A DNA stretch of 64,000 bases from Gloeothece verrucosa PCC 7822 (GCF_000147335.1 NC_014501.1:5138501-5202500); one strand, 5' to 3'. Shown: positions 45,557 to 56,371, counted from the first letter of the stretch. The notes: generated from the sequence alone by a model not told the origin. Made by a program: numbers and translations.

Positions 45557-45841
45557 ATGACATCACCCACCTCGACTACTGGAGCAGATGCCGTAGATGC
45601 CGCCATCGAAGCCGGAATCGACTTTGACGGTACCCCCATAGACTCTGCTAAATTAGAACTATACAAACAAGTCATGGTCCTTGAAGGTCAACGTCAGCGC
45701 AGTGGCGTAACTAATACCATGCGTTCGCGTATTGTCCGTATAGGAGCAAAGCACATCCCTCAAGAACAATTAAACCAACTGCTCACAAAAGCCGGTTTTG
45801 CTCCCTTAAAAGAAAAAGAAATCGCTTTCTATTATGGTTAA
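45557..45841 (+). CDS. DUF4090 family protein
   Basis: A 94-residue cyanobacterial protein with the DUF4090 pattern GADAVDAAIEAGIDFDGTPI, then YKQVMVLEGQRQRSGVTNTM and the end LNQLLTKAGFAPLKEKEIAF. Function unknown. Its TAA shares bases with the stop of the convergent amidase gene (TTAA at 45838-45841), so no intergenic DNA separates the two. Confidence 0.88.
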   Translation: MTSPTSTTGADAVDAAIEAGIDFDGTPIDSAKLELYKQVMVLEGQRQRSGVTNTMRSRIVRIGAKHIPQEQLNQLLTKAGFAPLKEKEIAFYYG

Positions 45842-47247
45842 GCAGTAGCCATAGCAGGCCGATAATGACTCCAGGGGTTAAGCGCCTCCAACTGTGCCGC
45901 TAAAGCGATCAAAGTGATTTCATCAGCCGCACCTCCAACCAACTGAACGGCTATCGGTAAACCATTTTCATCAAACCCCGTCGGAATGGTAATGGCGGGT
46001 AAACCACTGGCATTACAAGGAGGACAAGGAGCAACCCAATTAATCATTTTTTCTAGGGTTTCTTGTGGCGGCAAGTTTTCCCATTCCCCGATTCGGATAG
46101 CTTGATGCAAATAAACCGGTAACACCAACACATCATACTCTTGAAAAAAAGCCACCAAGGAACGAGAAATCATTTGCAGAGTTCGTACCGCTTGCAAATA
46201 TTGCCCGGCTGATGTTTGTTGTTCTCCTAGCCATTGATTGAGGGGACACAGGAGTTCTAAAGGAATACCCGCCGCCGCGACTCCAGATTGCCAGACAATC
46301 TTAAAAGGTTCAAGTAACCCCTCAACATTAAAACATCCCTCTTCTACAATATGCCCCATCTCCTCTAAACGTTTAGCCGTCTCTCTTACCGCTTGCCCAA
46401 CAATAGGTACAGATTCCGGAAAACCCGCTAAAGAGGGAGAAAAAGCAATGCGTAATTGACCGACATCTTCACCAGTAGCCGCTAAAAAAGACATTTTCGG
46501 CTCCGGCAGCCAATAAGGATCACCGGTTGTATAGCCTGACATCACATCTAAAAAAGCCGCCGCATCAGCTACAGTACGAGCGAGAGGTCCATTAGTGGCA
46601 ATCCCACTCTGAAAATCCCCGATAGGAGCGTTAGAAATGCGTCCTCTGGCCGGTTTAATCCCCACTAACCCACAACATAGGGCCGGACCCCGAATAGAAC
46701 CTCCGCCATCAGAACCTTGTGCTAAAGCGCATAATCCCGCCGCTACTGCACTAGCTGCGCCACCACTAGACCCTCCGGCCGTATAGTCTAAATTCCAAGG
46801 GGTACGCGCCGGCTCAAAATTAGGCGGTTCAGTATAAGGAAAAGACCCTAATTGTGAAGTGGCGGTTTTACCTAAAATGATCAATCCTGCCTGTTTGATG
46901 CGAGTCACTACCCCATCATCATAATTGACTATGTTATCCTTCAGGGCGGCTACTCCATAACTGCAAGGCATTCCGGCGACGGCGTTTAGGTCTTTAATAG
47001 CAGTGGGAACCCCAAAAAAAAGAGGTAGATTGCAGAGATCTTGATTATTGGCTAAAAATTCGGTTTTTGCTTTCGCTTCTGAAATAGCGGCATCTGCTGC
47101 CAGATGAAAAAAACTACCTACTTGAGGGTTTAACCTCTCGATGCGAGCTAGGTAGATTTCCACTAATTCTAACGGAGAAATTTGGCGCTCTCGGATCAGT
47201 TTGGCTTGTTCTAAGGCAGAGGTAAAAGCAAGATCAATTTGATTCAT
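45838..47247 (-). CDS. Amidase signature family hydrolase
   Basis: A 469-residue amidase with the Ser-cisSer-Lys triad: Lys in [10 protein letters not shown], and the Ser pair in [18 protein letters not shown] and [13 protein letters not shown]. This family includes GatA and general amidases; without gatB/gatC neighbours and with differences in the C-terminal half, a general amidase is more likely. ATG at 47247 is 58 bases from the SepF-like gene's stop. Confidence 0.9.
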   Translation of the reverse strand: MNQIDLAFTSALEQAKLIRERQISPLELVEIYLARIERLNPQVGSFFHLAADAAISEAKAKTEFLANNQDLCNLPLFFGVPTAIKDLNAVAGMPCSYGVAALKDNIVNYDDGVVTRIKQAGLIILGKTATSQLGSFPYTEPPNFEPARTPWNLDYTAGGSSGGAASAVAAGLCALAQGSDGGGSIRGPALCCGLVGIKPARGRISNAPIGDFQSGIATNGPLARTVADAAAFLDVMSGYTTGDPYWLPEPKMSFLAATGEDVGQLRIAFSPSLAGFPESVPIVGQAVRETAKRLEEMGHIVEEGCFNVEGLLEPFKIVWQSGVAAAGIPLELLCPLNQWLGEQQTSAGQYLQAVRTLQMISRSLVAFFQEYDVLVLPVYLHQAIRIGEWENLPPQETLEKMINWVAPCPPCNASGLPAITIPTGFDENGLPIAVQLVGGAADEITLIALAAQLEALNPWSHYRPAMATA

Positions 47248-47304
47248 TTATCTTCTAAATTTTTGTCACGAATCCTAGATCTAAGATACCACTGGCAGAG
47301 ATTT

Positions 47305-47601
47305 TCAACTCGCTTTCAGCTTGGGTGCAACCGAGTATTTGTTAGTATTGCCAGTCACTTGTATATGAGAAGGTAGAAATAAAAAAGTTAAATTTCCGAT
47401 CCAAACTGTTCTACCATCAATAGCGTGAATCCCGCCAGTTACCCAATCGACAAATCTCTGTCTTTCGGTTAAAGATAAATTCCCTAGACTAACCATTACA
47501 GGCTTTCTTTGCTGTAAAATCTCTAAAACCGTTTGAGCGTCTTCTTTGAGACGAGGGTGAAAAACGATTATTTCTGTGTCTTGAGTGGAGAGTGATCTCA
47601 T
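47305..47601 (-). CDS. SepF-like (DUF552) protein
   Basis: A 98-residue protein with the SepF core: EIIVFHPRLKEDAQTVLEIL, RKPVMVSLGNLSLTERQRFV, DWVTGGIHAIDG and FLFLPSHIQVTG. SepF anchors FtsZ to the membrane via an N-terminal amphipathic helix, but this protein lacks the long N-terminal region of typical cyanobacterial SepF (about 150-190 residues), so it is either a short paralogue or a stand-alone domain. Not near division genes. Confidence 0.75.
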   Translation of the reverse strand: MRSLSTQDTEIIVFHPRLKEDAQTVLEILQQRKPVMVSLGNLSLTERQRFVDWVTGGIHAIDGRTVWIGNLTFLFLPSHIQVTGNTNKYSVAPKLKAS

Positions 47602-47901
47602 TGTATTTTAGAAGATAGATGTATTAATCTCTGAATCTCTAACGGACCATAACAAGAGTCGGGAACTAAATATGTCACTTAGGACACATTTTTCCGAAAA
47701 CATCGGGTTTTAAATGGGATTTTGAGGATTGTTAATAATTATTGGTGTTTTTGTATGGGTTTAAATCTCTCCAATGAAAGAAAAACTTTTCGATAAAATC
47801 AGCTATATTTACCTCTAGTAGTAGATTTAACTCGTCATTAAATCACCGAACAGATTTAATTATAGTAAATTATAAACTTTCCTTTTGGGAGTTCTCTAGC
47901 T

Positions 47902-48249
47902 ATGACCGCCTTTATTGTCACCTTAATTGTTACTGCCATCAGTCTGTTAATTATTTCTAGGCTTCCCCTTGGCATTGAAATAGATAGTTTGGCAAAAGCC
48001 CTGATAGCGGCTTTAGTTTTGGGGCTTCTCAATGCCTTTATTAAACCGGTTCTATTTTTCTTAACTATACCGCTCACCCTCTTAACACTCGGTTTATTTT
48101 CCTTGTTTCTCAACGCCATTATTTTTGGATTAGCCGCTTGGCTTGTAGAAGGATTTAGACTACGTTGGGGGTTATGGAGTGCCATACTCGGAGCTTTTGC
48201 ACTTTCGGTCATTAATTCCCTGATTTTTCGCCTTGTGGGTGCCACATAA
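47902..48249 (+). CDS. Phage-holin-family (YvlD-type) membrane protein
   Basis: A 115-residue hydrophobic protein with four helices (about 2-20, 28-53, 56-76 and 90-112), including LAKALIAALVLGLLNAFIKP and LFLNAIIFGLAAWLVEGF. It belongs to the holin superfamily IV/YvlD group common in bacterial chromosomes; a lytic role is not implied. The 300 bases before it contain no frame or structure that I can support. Confidence 0.88.
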   Translation: MTAFIVTLIVTAISLLIISRLPLGIEIDSLAKALIAALVLGLLNAFIKPVLFFLTIPLTLLTLGLFSLFLNAIIFGLAAWLVEGFRLRWGLWSAILGAFALSVINSLIFRLVGAT

Positions 48250-48271
48250 ATCACTGATGAGTCAGCTAATC

Positions 48272-48676
48272 TCAAGAGCGCATTAATTCGGTTCGGATGC
48301 ACCGATTGACGATCACTTGAATTCCGGCATCAATGGCTTTTTGTTGTGCTTGTTCATTAAAAATCCCCAATTGTAACCAGATTATCTTAATTTTTAGCTT
48401 TATACATTCTTCAACAATTTCTGGTAGATATTCTCCTCGACGAAAAACGTTCACCAGATCAATCGCTTTTGGAATTTCTGATAAAGACGAGTAGCACCGT
48501 TGCCCATCAATCTCAGATATTGTAGGATTGACCGGATAAACCACATAACCCTTTTCTCGCAAAAACTGGCCAATTTGATAACTCGGGCGCGTGGGTTGAT
48601 CAGAATAACCCACCAGAGCGATCGTTTTAGCCAATTTTAAAATACTTTTAATAGACTCATTTGAAGAAATCATCAT
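48272..48676 (-). CDS. CoA-binding domain protein (YccU type)
   Basis: A 134-residue Rossmann-fold protein with IALVGYSDQPTRPSYQIGQF (glycine-rich nucleotide-binding turn), YPVNPTISEIDGQRCYSSLS and VNRCIRTELMRS at the end. It resembles the CoA-binding domain of succinyl-CoA synthetase and the YccU family; ligand unproven. ATGs at 48676 and 48673 are both possible. The start overlaps that of the divergent TPR gene (48675). Confidence 0.88.
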   Translation of the reverse strand: MMISSNESIKSILKLAKTIALVGYSDQPTRPSYQIGQFLREKGYVVYPVNPTISEIDGQRCYSSLSEIPKAIDLVNVFRRGEYLPEIVEECIKLKIKIIWLQLGIFNEQAQQKAIDAGIQVIVNRCIRTELMRS

Positions 48677-50576
48677 GATCAATAATCAAGCGTCGAATTC
48701 TGGAGAAGTTTCCTTACCACAGCAATATCAAGAGTTTATTGAACAAACCATAACAGCAACCCTTCAAGGCAAAATTCTCTCAAAAGAACAACTGTATCAA
48801 ATGGTAGTCAAAGCTATTCAACCGGGTAGCGGCGAAATTTTTGAACGCTGTCTCAATGAGCGTCTTAGCATCACCCATCAGCAACTCCAAGAACAAACCA
48901 GTGAGGCAAAAAAAGCCAAAATCAGCCGTCAATTAAGAGCATTAGACACCCTTTCCGGAGCCTGGGAAAGATGGCAAAAAGAAAAACAGGAAACTAATGT
49001 TTATTCTCAAGCCATAAAAGAACTACTCCAAGCCGCACGCTCAGAGCGTTTTTCCATTTTAGTGCAGAAACTTGACCTCAATCAAACTCAGGTACTCAAC
49101 CGTAACCAAATTAAACAATTAGCCCAAGCTTTAGAGCAAGCCGCCCACTCAATTTCTGATGCGGATGATGCGAATCAATTGCGCTTATTTTGCACAGGAC
49201 TTTTAAAAGGATTAGAATCTTTGCATAACCTTGAAAATGATCTCGTGAGTTGGATTTATGAAAGCGGCAATAAAGCTCTAGGTTTTGAAGGAATTCCCGG
49301 TACAAAAGGCCCTTGGGCAATTTGGGCAAAACGCATCAATAGCCCTCTTCCTCAACAATTATTTCAATTACAAGCCTCGAATCAATCGGCCACTGAACTA
49401 ATCCGAATAGGAGCGACTCAAGACCTCAGCAGTTGGATAGAATTAGTCATAATTCTGCGAGGATTACAACAGGGATTAATCGCTTGGTTTGATCAACAGC
49501 CTTATAGTGCCACTTGGGGAAAAAGATTATCTAATGCTACCTTGCTCACTTTTGCCGTTATTTGGTGTGAATTATCCAATGGGTTACAACAGGCAACTAA
49601 TCTCAATTCTAATACTCGCGAATTACTAGCAAAAGGCTGTTTTCAAATTACGTTACAAATTCTACGAACCTTTGCCCAGCGACCCGATTTTCCTCTTTAT
49701 GGGGGGGTTTTTGTTTCCTTCTGGGGAGATAATTTACGCGACACTTTGAATTATCTCAGTGAACCTTTACGAGAAGTACAAGGCACTCAAGAAAAGGCAC
49801 GTATACTCACTATATTGGGCTATTCTCAACGGACTTTAGGACAATATGAGCGAGCAAATTCTTTTCATCAAGAAGCCCTTCTAATTGCTCAAGAGTCTGG
49901 GGATAACCTTTGTCAAATTGCTAATTTTAATCATCTCAGTCGTAATAGTATTGCTCAAAAAGATTATGCAGCCGCCATTAATTATAGTCAACGCGCCTTG
50001 ATTTTAGCTCGTCAAAGTGGAGATAGATTAGGAGAAGCAAATGCCTTGGCCAATTTAGGCTATAGTGAAGTGTTAGCCGCTCAAGCTACAGAGCAAATGA
50101 GCGCAGAAATGTATGAACAAAATATAAGCTATTTACAACAAGGTCTGCAATTAGCAGAACGCTTAGAAGATTACCAAAGTCAAGCCCTTTGTTACAATAG
50201 TTTGGGAATTGCTTATCTAGTGATTAATCAGCCTAGTCTTGCCTGTGAATATTTGGAAAAAGGCGTTAAAGCCGCTCAATTCGTGCGGGATTTGTACATT
50301 CAAGGAATAACTCTGAGCTATTTAGCCGAAGCTTATTATCATCTCAATGATTTAAAGCGAGCGGTTTATAATGGAAGTTTAGCCATGTATATTTTAGAAA
50401 GAATTTCGGCTAAAGAGTGGCGACAAGCCGCCGGATTATTAACCATTATTCAAGGTCGAGTCGGTCAGGAATTTTTTCTCAATTTACTATCACAAAATCG
50501 CTCGAAAATGTTAGAATCTATTGGCGTAGATGGCTATGATTATATTCCTCAGTTATTAAAGCAATATCAGGAATAG
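48675..50576 (+). CDS. TPR-repeat protein, unknown
   Basis: A 633-residue protein. The first 350 residues are mostly helical without recognised domains (a conserved-looking WELSNGLQQATNLNSN-type region near 290-310). From about residue 370 there are tetratricopeptide repeats: ARILTILGYSQRTLGQYERA, DNLCQIANFNHLSRNSIAQK, EANALANLGYSEVLAAQ and SQALCYNSLGIAYLVINQPS. Probably a scaffold for protein interactions. It and the CoA-binding gene are divergent with overlapping starts, so one of the two may use a start further downstream. Confidence 0.8.
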   Translation: MINNQASNSGEVSLPQQYQEFIEQTITATLQGKILSKEQLYQMVVKAIQPGSGEIFERCLNERLSITHQQLQEQTSEAKKAKISRQLRALDTLSGAWERWQKEKQETNVYSQAIKELLQAARSERFSILVQKLDLNQTQVLNRNQIKQLAQALEQAAHSISDADDANQLRLFCTGLLKGLESLHNLENDLVSWIYESGNKALGFEGIPGTKGPWAIWAKRINSPLPQQLFQLQASNQSATELIRIGATQDLSSWIELVIILRGLQQGLIAWFDQQPYSATWGKRLSNATLLTFAVIWCELSNGLQQATNLNSNTRELLAKGCFQITLQILRTFAQRPDFPLYGGVFVSFWGDNLRDTLNYLSEPLREVQGTQEKARILTILGYSQRTLGQYERANSFHQEALLIAQESGDNLCQIANFNHLSRNSIAQKDYAAAINYSQRALILARQSGDRLGEANALANLGYSEVLAAQATEQMSAEMYEQNISYLQQGLQLAERLEDYQSQALCYNSLGIAYLVINQPSLACEYLEKGVKAAQFVRDLYIQGITLSYLAEAYYHLNDLKRAVYNGSLAMYILERISAKEWRQAAGLLTIIQGRVGQEFFLNLLSQNRSKMLESIGVDGYDYIPQLLKQYQE

Positions 50577-50827
50577 TGCAAGAGGCAAAAGTCAAAATCA
50601 ATGAGTTAAACTGATCATTTTATCTAGGGTAGGGTGGGCACGGTTTCAAATTAATAACCGACAATAATTAACCTTGTAGTGCCCTCCTTTCCTTTAACTA
50701 CAGCACTACGCATTAAAGTTAGGACATGGCAAGAAGATAAAACCTTGTCATAATCAACTGTTGCCTGTTCCCTAGCGCGTAGCGCTATAATTAACGATCA
50801 CGAAATTAATTCGTCAAAAGATTTATA

Positions 50828-52369
50828 TTATGAAAAACGAAAACGCTTTCGGACTTCTTGAAGAAATTGATTAGCTTCTATTTCTCGTCCTTGCTGTTGT
50901 AAATAATAATAAATTATTTCGCAGCTATTCACAACTAATTGAGGTTCATTATTCATGGCGACCTTTAAATATTTAATTCCTTCATCATTTTGCCGTGAAA
51001 TCAAAATTTGCCCTAATAAATAATTCCCATTAGCATGAGCGGCATTGCTAGAAAGCAGAGATTTCAGCACAGGAATAGCCGCATCAGGTCCCTTAATTTC
51101 AACCGTTAATCTAGCTCTCTCCCACATTTGCTCGACAGAAAGAATATCAGTGGTAGCGAGTTCCTCCAACTCTTGTAGTAAATTCCGAGACTGTTGTAGA
51201 TAAGTATAACGTTCTCGCCATTGAAAGGTAATCAGCGTTTTCCACTGTTGGTTTAAGTCTTCCGTCAGAGATGTTAATTGTTCACCTAATAACTCTTGTG
51301 CGGCTGTATCAGGGGTTGCAGTTAATAAAGGCGCGGCTTCTTCTGGGGCAAAATTTAAAGCCTTTAAGCGATCACTCAGACAAGGGTGTGTATCCACACA
51401 GTCGGTTTTAGCTTTTAAAGCTTGCTCTAACCACAATTGAATTTTTTCGGGTTCTCTATCGGTTTTGAGGCAAATTTCCAGTTGGTTAAAAGGCGTAACC
51501 GGCGGCTCTGGTTGCTCGTTAACTTTTTGGTAAATTTCATTCCAAAAATTATTGTCTACCAACTGTCCTAAAACATGAACATTAACCAGCGCCGATGCTG
51601 TCGAGACAGGACCGGCCAACTGCGCCGCACATTTATCGGCTTCATATTCATTGGCTCTTGCTAACACAAAAGAATAGGCATTAAAAAAAGGAATATACCA
51701 GTTAAAAAATCTGAAAAACAAACCTCCTACCCCTCCTTGTTGGCTTTGGGCAAAGCGCTCTAAAATCAATCCCCAAGTGTGGCGCATTCGATATATCCAG
51801 CCATGAAAGTGACTATGATTTCCCGATAAATGTCCAAATTCATGAGCCAATACCGCTTCGAATTGTTCTACAGAAAGCGCGTGTAACAAGGGAAGTCCTA
51901 CTAATAAATAATTGTCCTGACCTAACAGGAAAAAACGAGGAATTTGTACAACGGCGGCATTAAATTCAGGCACAAGAACAATATGATTAAAGGAAGGACA
52001 TTGAAGGGTTGAGGTTAAGTGATCTACCAGTTTAAATAATAAGGGGACTTGGCTACGCTGGAGTTCTATCCCGTTAGGCGGCGGCAAACGCATGGTTAAA
52101 ACATTAAACAGCGAGCGCAGGATAATAAACACAGGTATCATTAAGACAAAAATCAGTTTAATGAGCGCAGAGGAGAGATAATGACCATAAATGGTTAATA
52201 GGATCAGTCCGATGATGGCGGCGATTAAAATCCCTAAAACCGCCACAATGTAAATATGGCCGAGAATGGCTAACAGTCCAACTCGAAATTTATATTCATT
52301 CGGATGACTTTTAGCATAGATTTCTAAGCGGCTCACTAATTTCTCAAATTCTTCTTTTGTCATACTCAT
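50828..52369 (-). CDS. M48-family membrane metalloprotease with TPR-like tail
   Basis: A 513-residue HtpX-like peptidase. Two membrane segments near 32-60 and 68-92 are followed by the zinc motif HEFGH (176-180) and the third ligand Glu in ANEYEADKCAA. After the protease domain (to about 320), a helical repeat region (380-510) resembles TPRs. By family it degrades membrane or misfolded proteins. It is about 250 bases from the rpoC1 end, which carries the rpoC1 terminator; the 250 bases downstream of it hold no supported feature. Confidence 0.9.
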   Translation of the reverse strand: MSMTKEEFEKLVSRLEIYAKSHPNEYKFRVGLLAILGHIYIVAVLGILIAAIIGLILLTIYGHYLSSALIKLIFVLMIPVFIILRSLFNVLTMRLPPPNGIELQRSQVPLLFKLVDHLTSTLQCPSFNHIVLVPEFNAAVVQIPRFFLLGQDNYLLVGLPLLHALSVEQFEAVLAHEFGHLSGNHSHFHGWIYRMRHTWGLILERFAQSQQGGVGGLFFRFFNWYIPFFNAYSFVLARANEYEADKCAAQLAGPVSTASALVNVHVLGQLVDNNFWNEIYQKVNEQPEPPVTPFNQLEICLKTDREPEKIQLWLEQALKAKTDCVDTHPCLSDRLKALNFAPEEAAPLLTATPDTAAQELLGEQLTSLTEDLNQQWKTLITFQWRERYTYLQQSRNLLQELEELATTDILSVEQMWERARLTVEIKGPDAAIPVLKSLLSSNAAHANGNYLLGQILISRQNDEGIKYLKVAMNNEPQLVVNSCEIIYYYLQQQGREIEANQFLQEVRKRFRFS

Positions 52370-52549
52370 AACAGTATTTGCCTGATAAAGCTTTATATAG
52401 TAAAAGGCAGCAGGGAAGAGGTTAAAACTCGAGATGTTAAATGCAAGGTTTCTACAAAGATTGAGTAACCGAACAAGTTCGGCACTTGAGGGTTTAAAAA
52501 AGTTTTAACCTTTCCTTGGACCAGCCTATTTTTAATATGGCACAGTTTT

Positions 52550-52592
52550 TTAGGCAAAAAAGAAAAAAGGATAAAGCTTAACTCTATCCTTT
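52550..52592 (-). terminator. Rho-independent terminator after rpoC1
   Basis: On the minus strand AAAGGATA (52592-52585) pairs with TATCCTTT (52573-52566), loop of about 11 bases, followed by TTTCTTTTTTGCC. It lies about 25 bases after the rpoC1 stop codon. Confidence 0.7.
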
Positions 52593-52617
52593 ACTCTTGT
52601 TTAAAAATGATGCGCTT

Positions 52618-54495
52618 TTAAACCACTAAAGCATCTTTAATCGTCTTATTGTAGATAATTCGGCCGACGGTTGTACGGATAAACTGAGAGAGAATTTCAC
52701 CATCAGCCGTTTCTCTAACCTTGCGATGTCGATAGAGTTTTACAATGGAACCATCCTCAAGGGTTTCGGTTTTCACGGGTTCATCATCGGGTTGATCAGT
52801 GACCACCTGTTCCTGACAACGAACCCAGACATAAGCATGCAGGTCTACCATTTTTTGCTCATAAGCCATCAGTGCATCTTCAAGGTCCGAAAAATAACTT
52901 TCTGCACCTTTTTGGGCTTTGGGATTTTCTGCGGTTAGGTAATAGCATCCTAATACCATATCCTGAGAAGGCGCTACAATTGGTCGCCCTGTGGCCGGTG
53001 ATAGGATATTGTGACAAGCTAACATCAATAGCCGCGCCTCGCACTGAGATTCTAGAGACAGGGGAACGTGAACCGCCATTTGGTCCCCGTCAAAGTCAGC
53101 GTTAAAGGCGGGACATACTAACGGGTGTAATTGAATGGCTCGTCCTTCCACTAAAATAGGTTCAAACGCTTGAATCCCTAAACGGTGTAGGGTAGGGGCA
53201 CGGTTGAGTAATACAGGGTGTCCGGTAATTACCTCTTCTAAGACGTTCCAGACTTGGGGATCGCCACGCTGAATCATCTTTTTAGCGGCTTTAATATTAT
53301 TCACCATTCCCAGTTTAATCAGGCGATGAATAACAAACGGTTGGAACAGTTCGATCGCCATTTCTCGGGGAAGTCCACACTGATAGATTTTCAGTTTGGG
53401 CCCCACCACAATAACAGACCGTCCCGAGTAGTCAACCCGTTTACCTAAGAGGTTTTGACGGAAACGCCCTTGTTTTCCTTCGATAATATCGGAAAGGGAT
53501 TTTAAAGGACGATTATTTGCCCCCACTACGGTTCTTCCGCGTCGTCCATTATCAATCAAAGCATCTACCGCTTCTTGTAACATCCGCTTTTCGTTACGGA
53601 CGATAATTTCAGGGGCGAGAATTTCCTGTAAGCGGGATAAGCGGTTATTGCGGTTAATGACTCGACGATAGAGATCGTTTAAGTCTGAAGTGGCAAAACG
53701 TCCCCCATCGAGTTGTACCATCGGACGTAAATCTGGGGGAATGACGGGAATAACGGTCAAAACCATCCAGTCAGGTTGAGAACCGGTCGCTATAAAGTTG
53801 TCAATCACTCGCAGCCGCTTAATCAACTTGGCGCGTTTTTGCCCTTTGCTTTCTACTATTTCTTCGCGCAGTTTTTCCGCTTCTTCGTCTAGGTTCAGTT
53901 CTTGCAGCAATCTTTCGATCGCTTCTGCCCCAATGCCTACTTCTATGCCGTATAATTCAGAATCTTCGGCATAGATTTGTTCTTCTATTTCTAACCACTG
54001 ATCTTCGGTGAGCAGTTGTTTATATTGTAGGTTGCCAGCGTTACCCGGATTGAGAACCACATAGGCATTAAAGTAAACGATCTGCTCTACATCCCGTAGC
54101 GGCATATCGAGTAAAATACTCAGGTAACTGGGAATTCCTTTGAGATACCAAACGTGAGTCACCGGAGCCGCTAGTTTAATAAAACCCATGCGGTGGCGGC
54201 GTACTCGAGACTCGGTTACTTCTACCCCACAGCGTTCACAGACGATCCCCCGGTGGCGTACCCGTTTATATTTGCCGCACCAACATTCCCAGTCTTTTGA
54301 CGGTCCGAAAATGCGCTCACAGAAAAGACCATCCATTTCGGGTTTGAGAGTCCGGTAGTTGATGGTTTCTGGTTTGGTGACTTCTCCCACCAAAATTCCA
54401 TTCGGGAGGGTTCTTTCTCCCCATTGGCGAATTCTATCAGGAGAAGCTAAACCAATTTTTACATAGTCAAAGCGTTGTTCTGTTGGTGATTTCAT
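52618..54495 (-). CDS. rpoC1: RNA polymerase subunit gamma (RpoC1)
   Basis: Cyanobacterial gamma subunit of RNA polymerase, corresponding to the N-terminal part of beta-prime. The 625-residue product from ATG 54495 begins [20 protein letters not shown], the usual start; an in-frame TTG at 54594 gives an unlikely longer form. Zinc-ribbon cysteines [20 protein letters not shown] and the catalytic NADFDGDQM are present. rpoB is not upstream and rpoC2 is not downstream, so the gene is separate from rpoB-rpoC2, as in Synechocystis. Confidence 0.97.
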   Translation of the reverse strand: MKSPTEQRFDYVKIGLASPDRIRQWGERTLPNGILVGEVTKPETINYRTLKPEMDGLFCERIFGPSKDWECWCGKYKRVRHRGIVCERCGVEVTESRVRRHRMGFIKLAAPVTHVWYLKGIPSYLSILLDMPLRDVEQIVYFNAYVVLNPGNAGNLQYKQLLTEDQWLEIEEQIYAEDSELYGIEVGIGAEAIERLLQELNLDEEAEKLREEIVESKGQKRAKLIKRLRVIDNFIATGSQPDWMVLTVIPVIPPDLRPMVQLDGGRFATSDLNDLYRRVINRNNRLSRLQEILAPEIIVRNEKRMLQEAVDALIDNGRRGRTVVGANNRPLKSLSDIIEGKQGRFRQNLLGKRVDYSGRSVIVVGPKLKIYQCGLPREMAIELFQPFVIHRLIKLGMVNNIKAAKKMIQRGDPQVWNVLEEVITGHPVLLNRAPTLHRLGIQAFEPILVEGRAIQLHPLVCPAFNADFDGDQMAVHVPLSLESQCEARLLMLACHNILSPATGRPIVAPSQDMVLGCYYLTAENPKAQKGAESYFSDLEDALMAYEQKMVDLHAYVWVRCQEQVVTDQPDDEPVKTETLEDGSIVKLYRHRKVRETADGEILSQFIRTTVGRIIYNKTIKDALVV

Positions 54496-55020
54496 TCTGG
54501 TTTTGGGTTGATAATTTCTATTGAGCGAAAGGTTAAGATCAAAATTGTTAGTGGCTAGGGAAATCCGAACAAGTCGTTCTTTTGAGTCCGGCAAGTTCTA
54601 GCCTCGTGATGAATTGGCTTTTATATCAGTCAAGTTAATTTGAGGGTTCATGCTAGTATATAGATTGCCATTGATCATATTAAGTATGATTGCTCGATCA
54701 CCTTTGTAGCGAGTCCAGAGAAGACAGTCTGTTTGATTAACCATCTCAGCAAAACTAAAGCACATAAAGCCGATTTTTTCTCCATTTTAGAGATTTAAGA
54801 CGACGTTATCAGAACAAATATATTATTTGTATTCCAAGATATTTTATTATAGCTCCTTTTTGCCGCAACTAAGTAGGTGGAAAAAACTCTAGTTATAGCC
54901 CCCGCCAAGGGGAAAAAGAGCCGCCTTAAATACTCTAGGGACAAAGGAGTAAGTACCGCTTAAAGATAGTCCTAGGCTGCACTTCAGGGGCAACTAGGCT
55001 AATTTTTTCGAATTAGTGAC
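54496..55020 (-). promoter_or_regulatory. Long leader/promoter region of rpoC1
   Basis: These 525 bases have no convincing gene. On the minus strand TATAAT (54851-54846) lies about 350 bases before the rpoC1 ATG and could be a -10 box, though no good -35 box is seen. The bases around 54890-55010 are GC-richer and contain partial inverted repeats (GCCTAG/CTAGGC). A structured 5' leader is possible but not demonstrated. Confidence 0.35.
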
Positions 55021-55299
55021 CTATTTCTGTTCAAAATCATCAATTCCTGTAGCTTCTTTGCTTTTTTGCAACTGTATCCATAGGTGATCTAACTGTTTAT
55101 ACACTTCTCCCGTTGATAACTTTCCGTTGGTATGGAGTCCCACTAGATAACTGACTCTTTGAGCAAATTCTTGCAAATTGGCGTTTAACAGCAATTTTTC
55201 TGGGGAAAATAAACCTCTATAACCGGTGATAGGATATAAGAATAAATCTCTTTCAGTGTTCTTTAGTTTTTTGTCGGCTTTTTTTTCGGGTTGATTCAT
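55021..55299 (-). CDS. DUF7219-like small cyanobacterial protein
   Basis: A 92-residue protein with YRGLFSPEKLLLNANLQEFAQ and RVSYLVGLHTNGKLSTGEVY followed by KQLDHLWIQLQKSKEA. I recall this arrangement as the cyanobacterial DUF7219 family, of unknown role; the identification is from memory. It lies upstream of rpoC1 on the same strand, 525 bases away, and is probably separately transcribed. Confidence 0.7.
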   Translation of the reverse strand: MNQPEKKADKKLKNTERDLFLYPITGYRGLFSPEKLLLNANLQEFAQRVSYLVGLHTNGKLSTGEVYKQLDHLWIQLQKSKEATGIDDFEQK

Positions 55300-55475
55300 G
55301 TTATGTTATTTGATTTCTTCTTAATTGATTTTTTACTTAGGCTTGGCCTAAGCATGGTGTTCTAACAATGCTCAAACTGATAAACCCGTAACATAATTTT
55401 AAGAAGAGTTAAGCTTGTCAGTAATCTCCCCCAAGGAGGAAAAGTTGGATAGCACTCTGATAATTCTATTGTAGC

Positions 55476-56369
55476 TTAGTGAAAACGAATTAAGCGTTTC
55501 AATTCTTGCCAAAGTAAAGACTGATTCGAGGCTGAAGCGGGATAAGTTAAAATACCTTGACTAGGACTGAATAAAAACGCTAATATAAATAGCCCCGATG
55601 CCACTAAAACGATGGCCGGCCCTGAAGGTAAATTATAGAAGTAACTCAGATACATCCCACTAATACTAGATATCACGCCAATTACCACCCCTAACAACAT
55701 CACCTGATGTAAGCGTTTAACTAATAAATAGGCGGTGGCTGCCGGGGTAATTAGCAAGGATAAAACCAGGATAACGCCGACGGTTTTTAGACTAGCGACA
55801 ATGGTTAACCCGATTAAAATCATTAAGCCTAAGTCTAACAAATGCACCGGTAAACCTGCCGCTTGTGCCCCCAATTTATCAAAGGTATAAAAGAGCAATT
55901 CTTTATAAAAAACCACCACAATTAAAATAACGACAACCCCGATGATCAAGGTATCTCTAAGATCGGCTACCGTTACGCCTAATATATTGCCAAACAAAAA
56001 ATGATTGAGGTCAATTTTGTTGTCTTTTTGAATAATAGTAATTAAGGTAATTCCTAATGCAAAAAATGACGAAAAAACAATGCCCATTGCGGCATCTTCT
56101 TTGAGGTTAGAACGAGTCCGAATTAAATTAATAACAATGGTACTCAGTAAGCCGGCAACAAAAGCCCCAACAAAAATATTTATATTCAACAAAAAGGCGA
56201 TAGCTAAACCCGGTAAAACCGAATGACTAATGGCATCTCCTAATAAAGCCAATCGTTGCACCATTAAATAACTCCCCACCACAGCACAAATAACTCCTAC
56301 AATAATTGCTTCTATTAGGGAGCGCTGCATAAAACTATACTGTAAAGGTTCAAATAATAGGTCTAGCAT
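55476..56369 (-). CDS. mntB: Manganese ABC transporter permease
   Basis: A 297-residue ABC-3-type permease with eight to nine hydrophobic helices (for example MVQRLALLGDAISHSVLPGL near residues 42-61, the family's conserved loop, and VGVILVLSLLITPAATAYLL). This class transports Mn, Zn or Fe. It belongs with the ATPase gene (57455-58213) and the binding protein (58322-59305), but a CDF exporter gene lies between ATPase and permease. Heptameric repeats precede the start (56372-56414). Confidence 0.88.
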   Translation of the reverse strand: MLDLLFEPLQYSFMQRSLIEAIIVGVICAVVGSYLMVQRLALLGDAISHSVLPGLAIAFLLNINIFVGAFVAGLLSTIVINLIRTRSNLKEDAAMGIVFSSFFALGITLITIIQKDNKIDLNHFLFGNILGVTVADLRDTLIIGVVVILIVVVFYKELLFYTFDKLGAQAAGLPVHLLDLGLMILIGLTIVASLKTVGVILVLSLLITPAATAYLLVKRLHQVMLLGVVIGVISSISGMYLSYFYNLPSGPAIVLVASGLFILAFLFSPSQGILTYPASASNQSLLWQELKRLIRFH

Positions 56370-56371
56370 AA

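Noticed and set aside
47902-48249. Prophage remnant suggested by the holin-family gene
   Set aside because: No other phage genes are nearby; YvlD-type proteins are common chromosomal membrane proteins.
47856-48302. 148-codon minus-strand frame opposite the holin-family gene
   Set aside because: It is the antisense of the well-supported holin-like gene; its Arg/Lys/Pro-rich product has no family features.
54890-55010. Manganese or other riboswitch upstream of rpoC1
   Set aside because: Partial inverted repeats are present but no known riboswitch core could be recognised, and the gene is not a metal gene.
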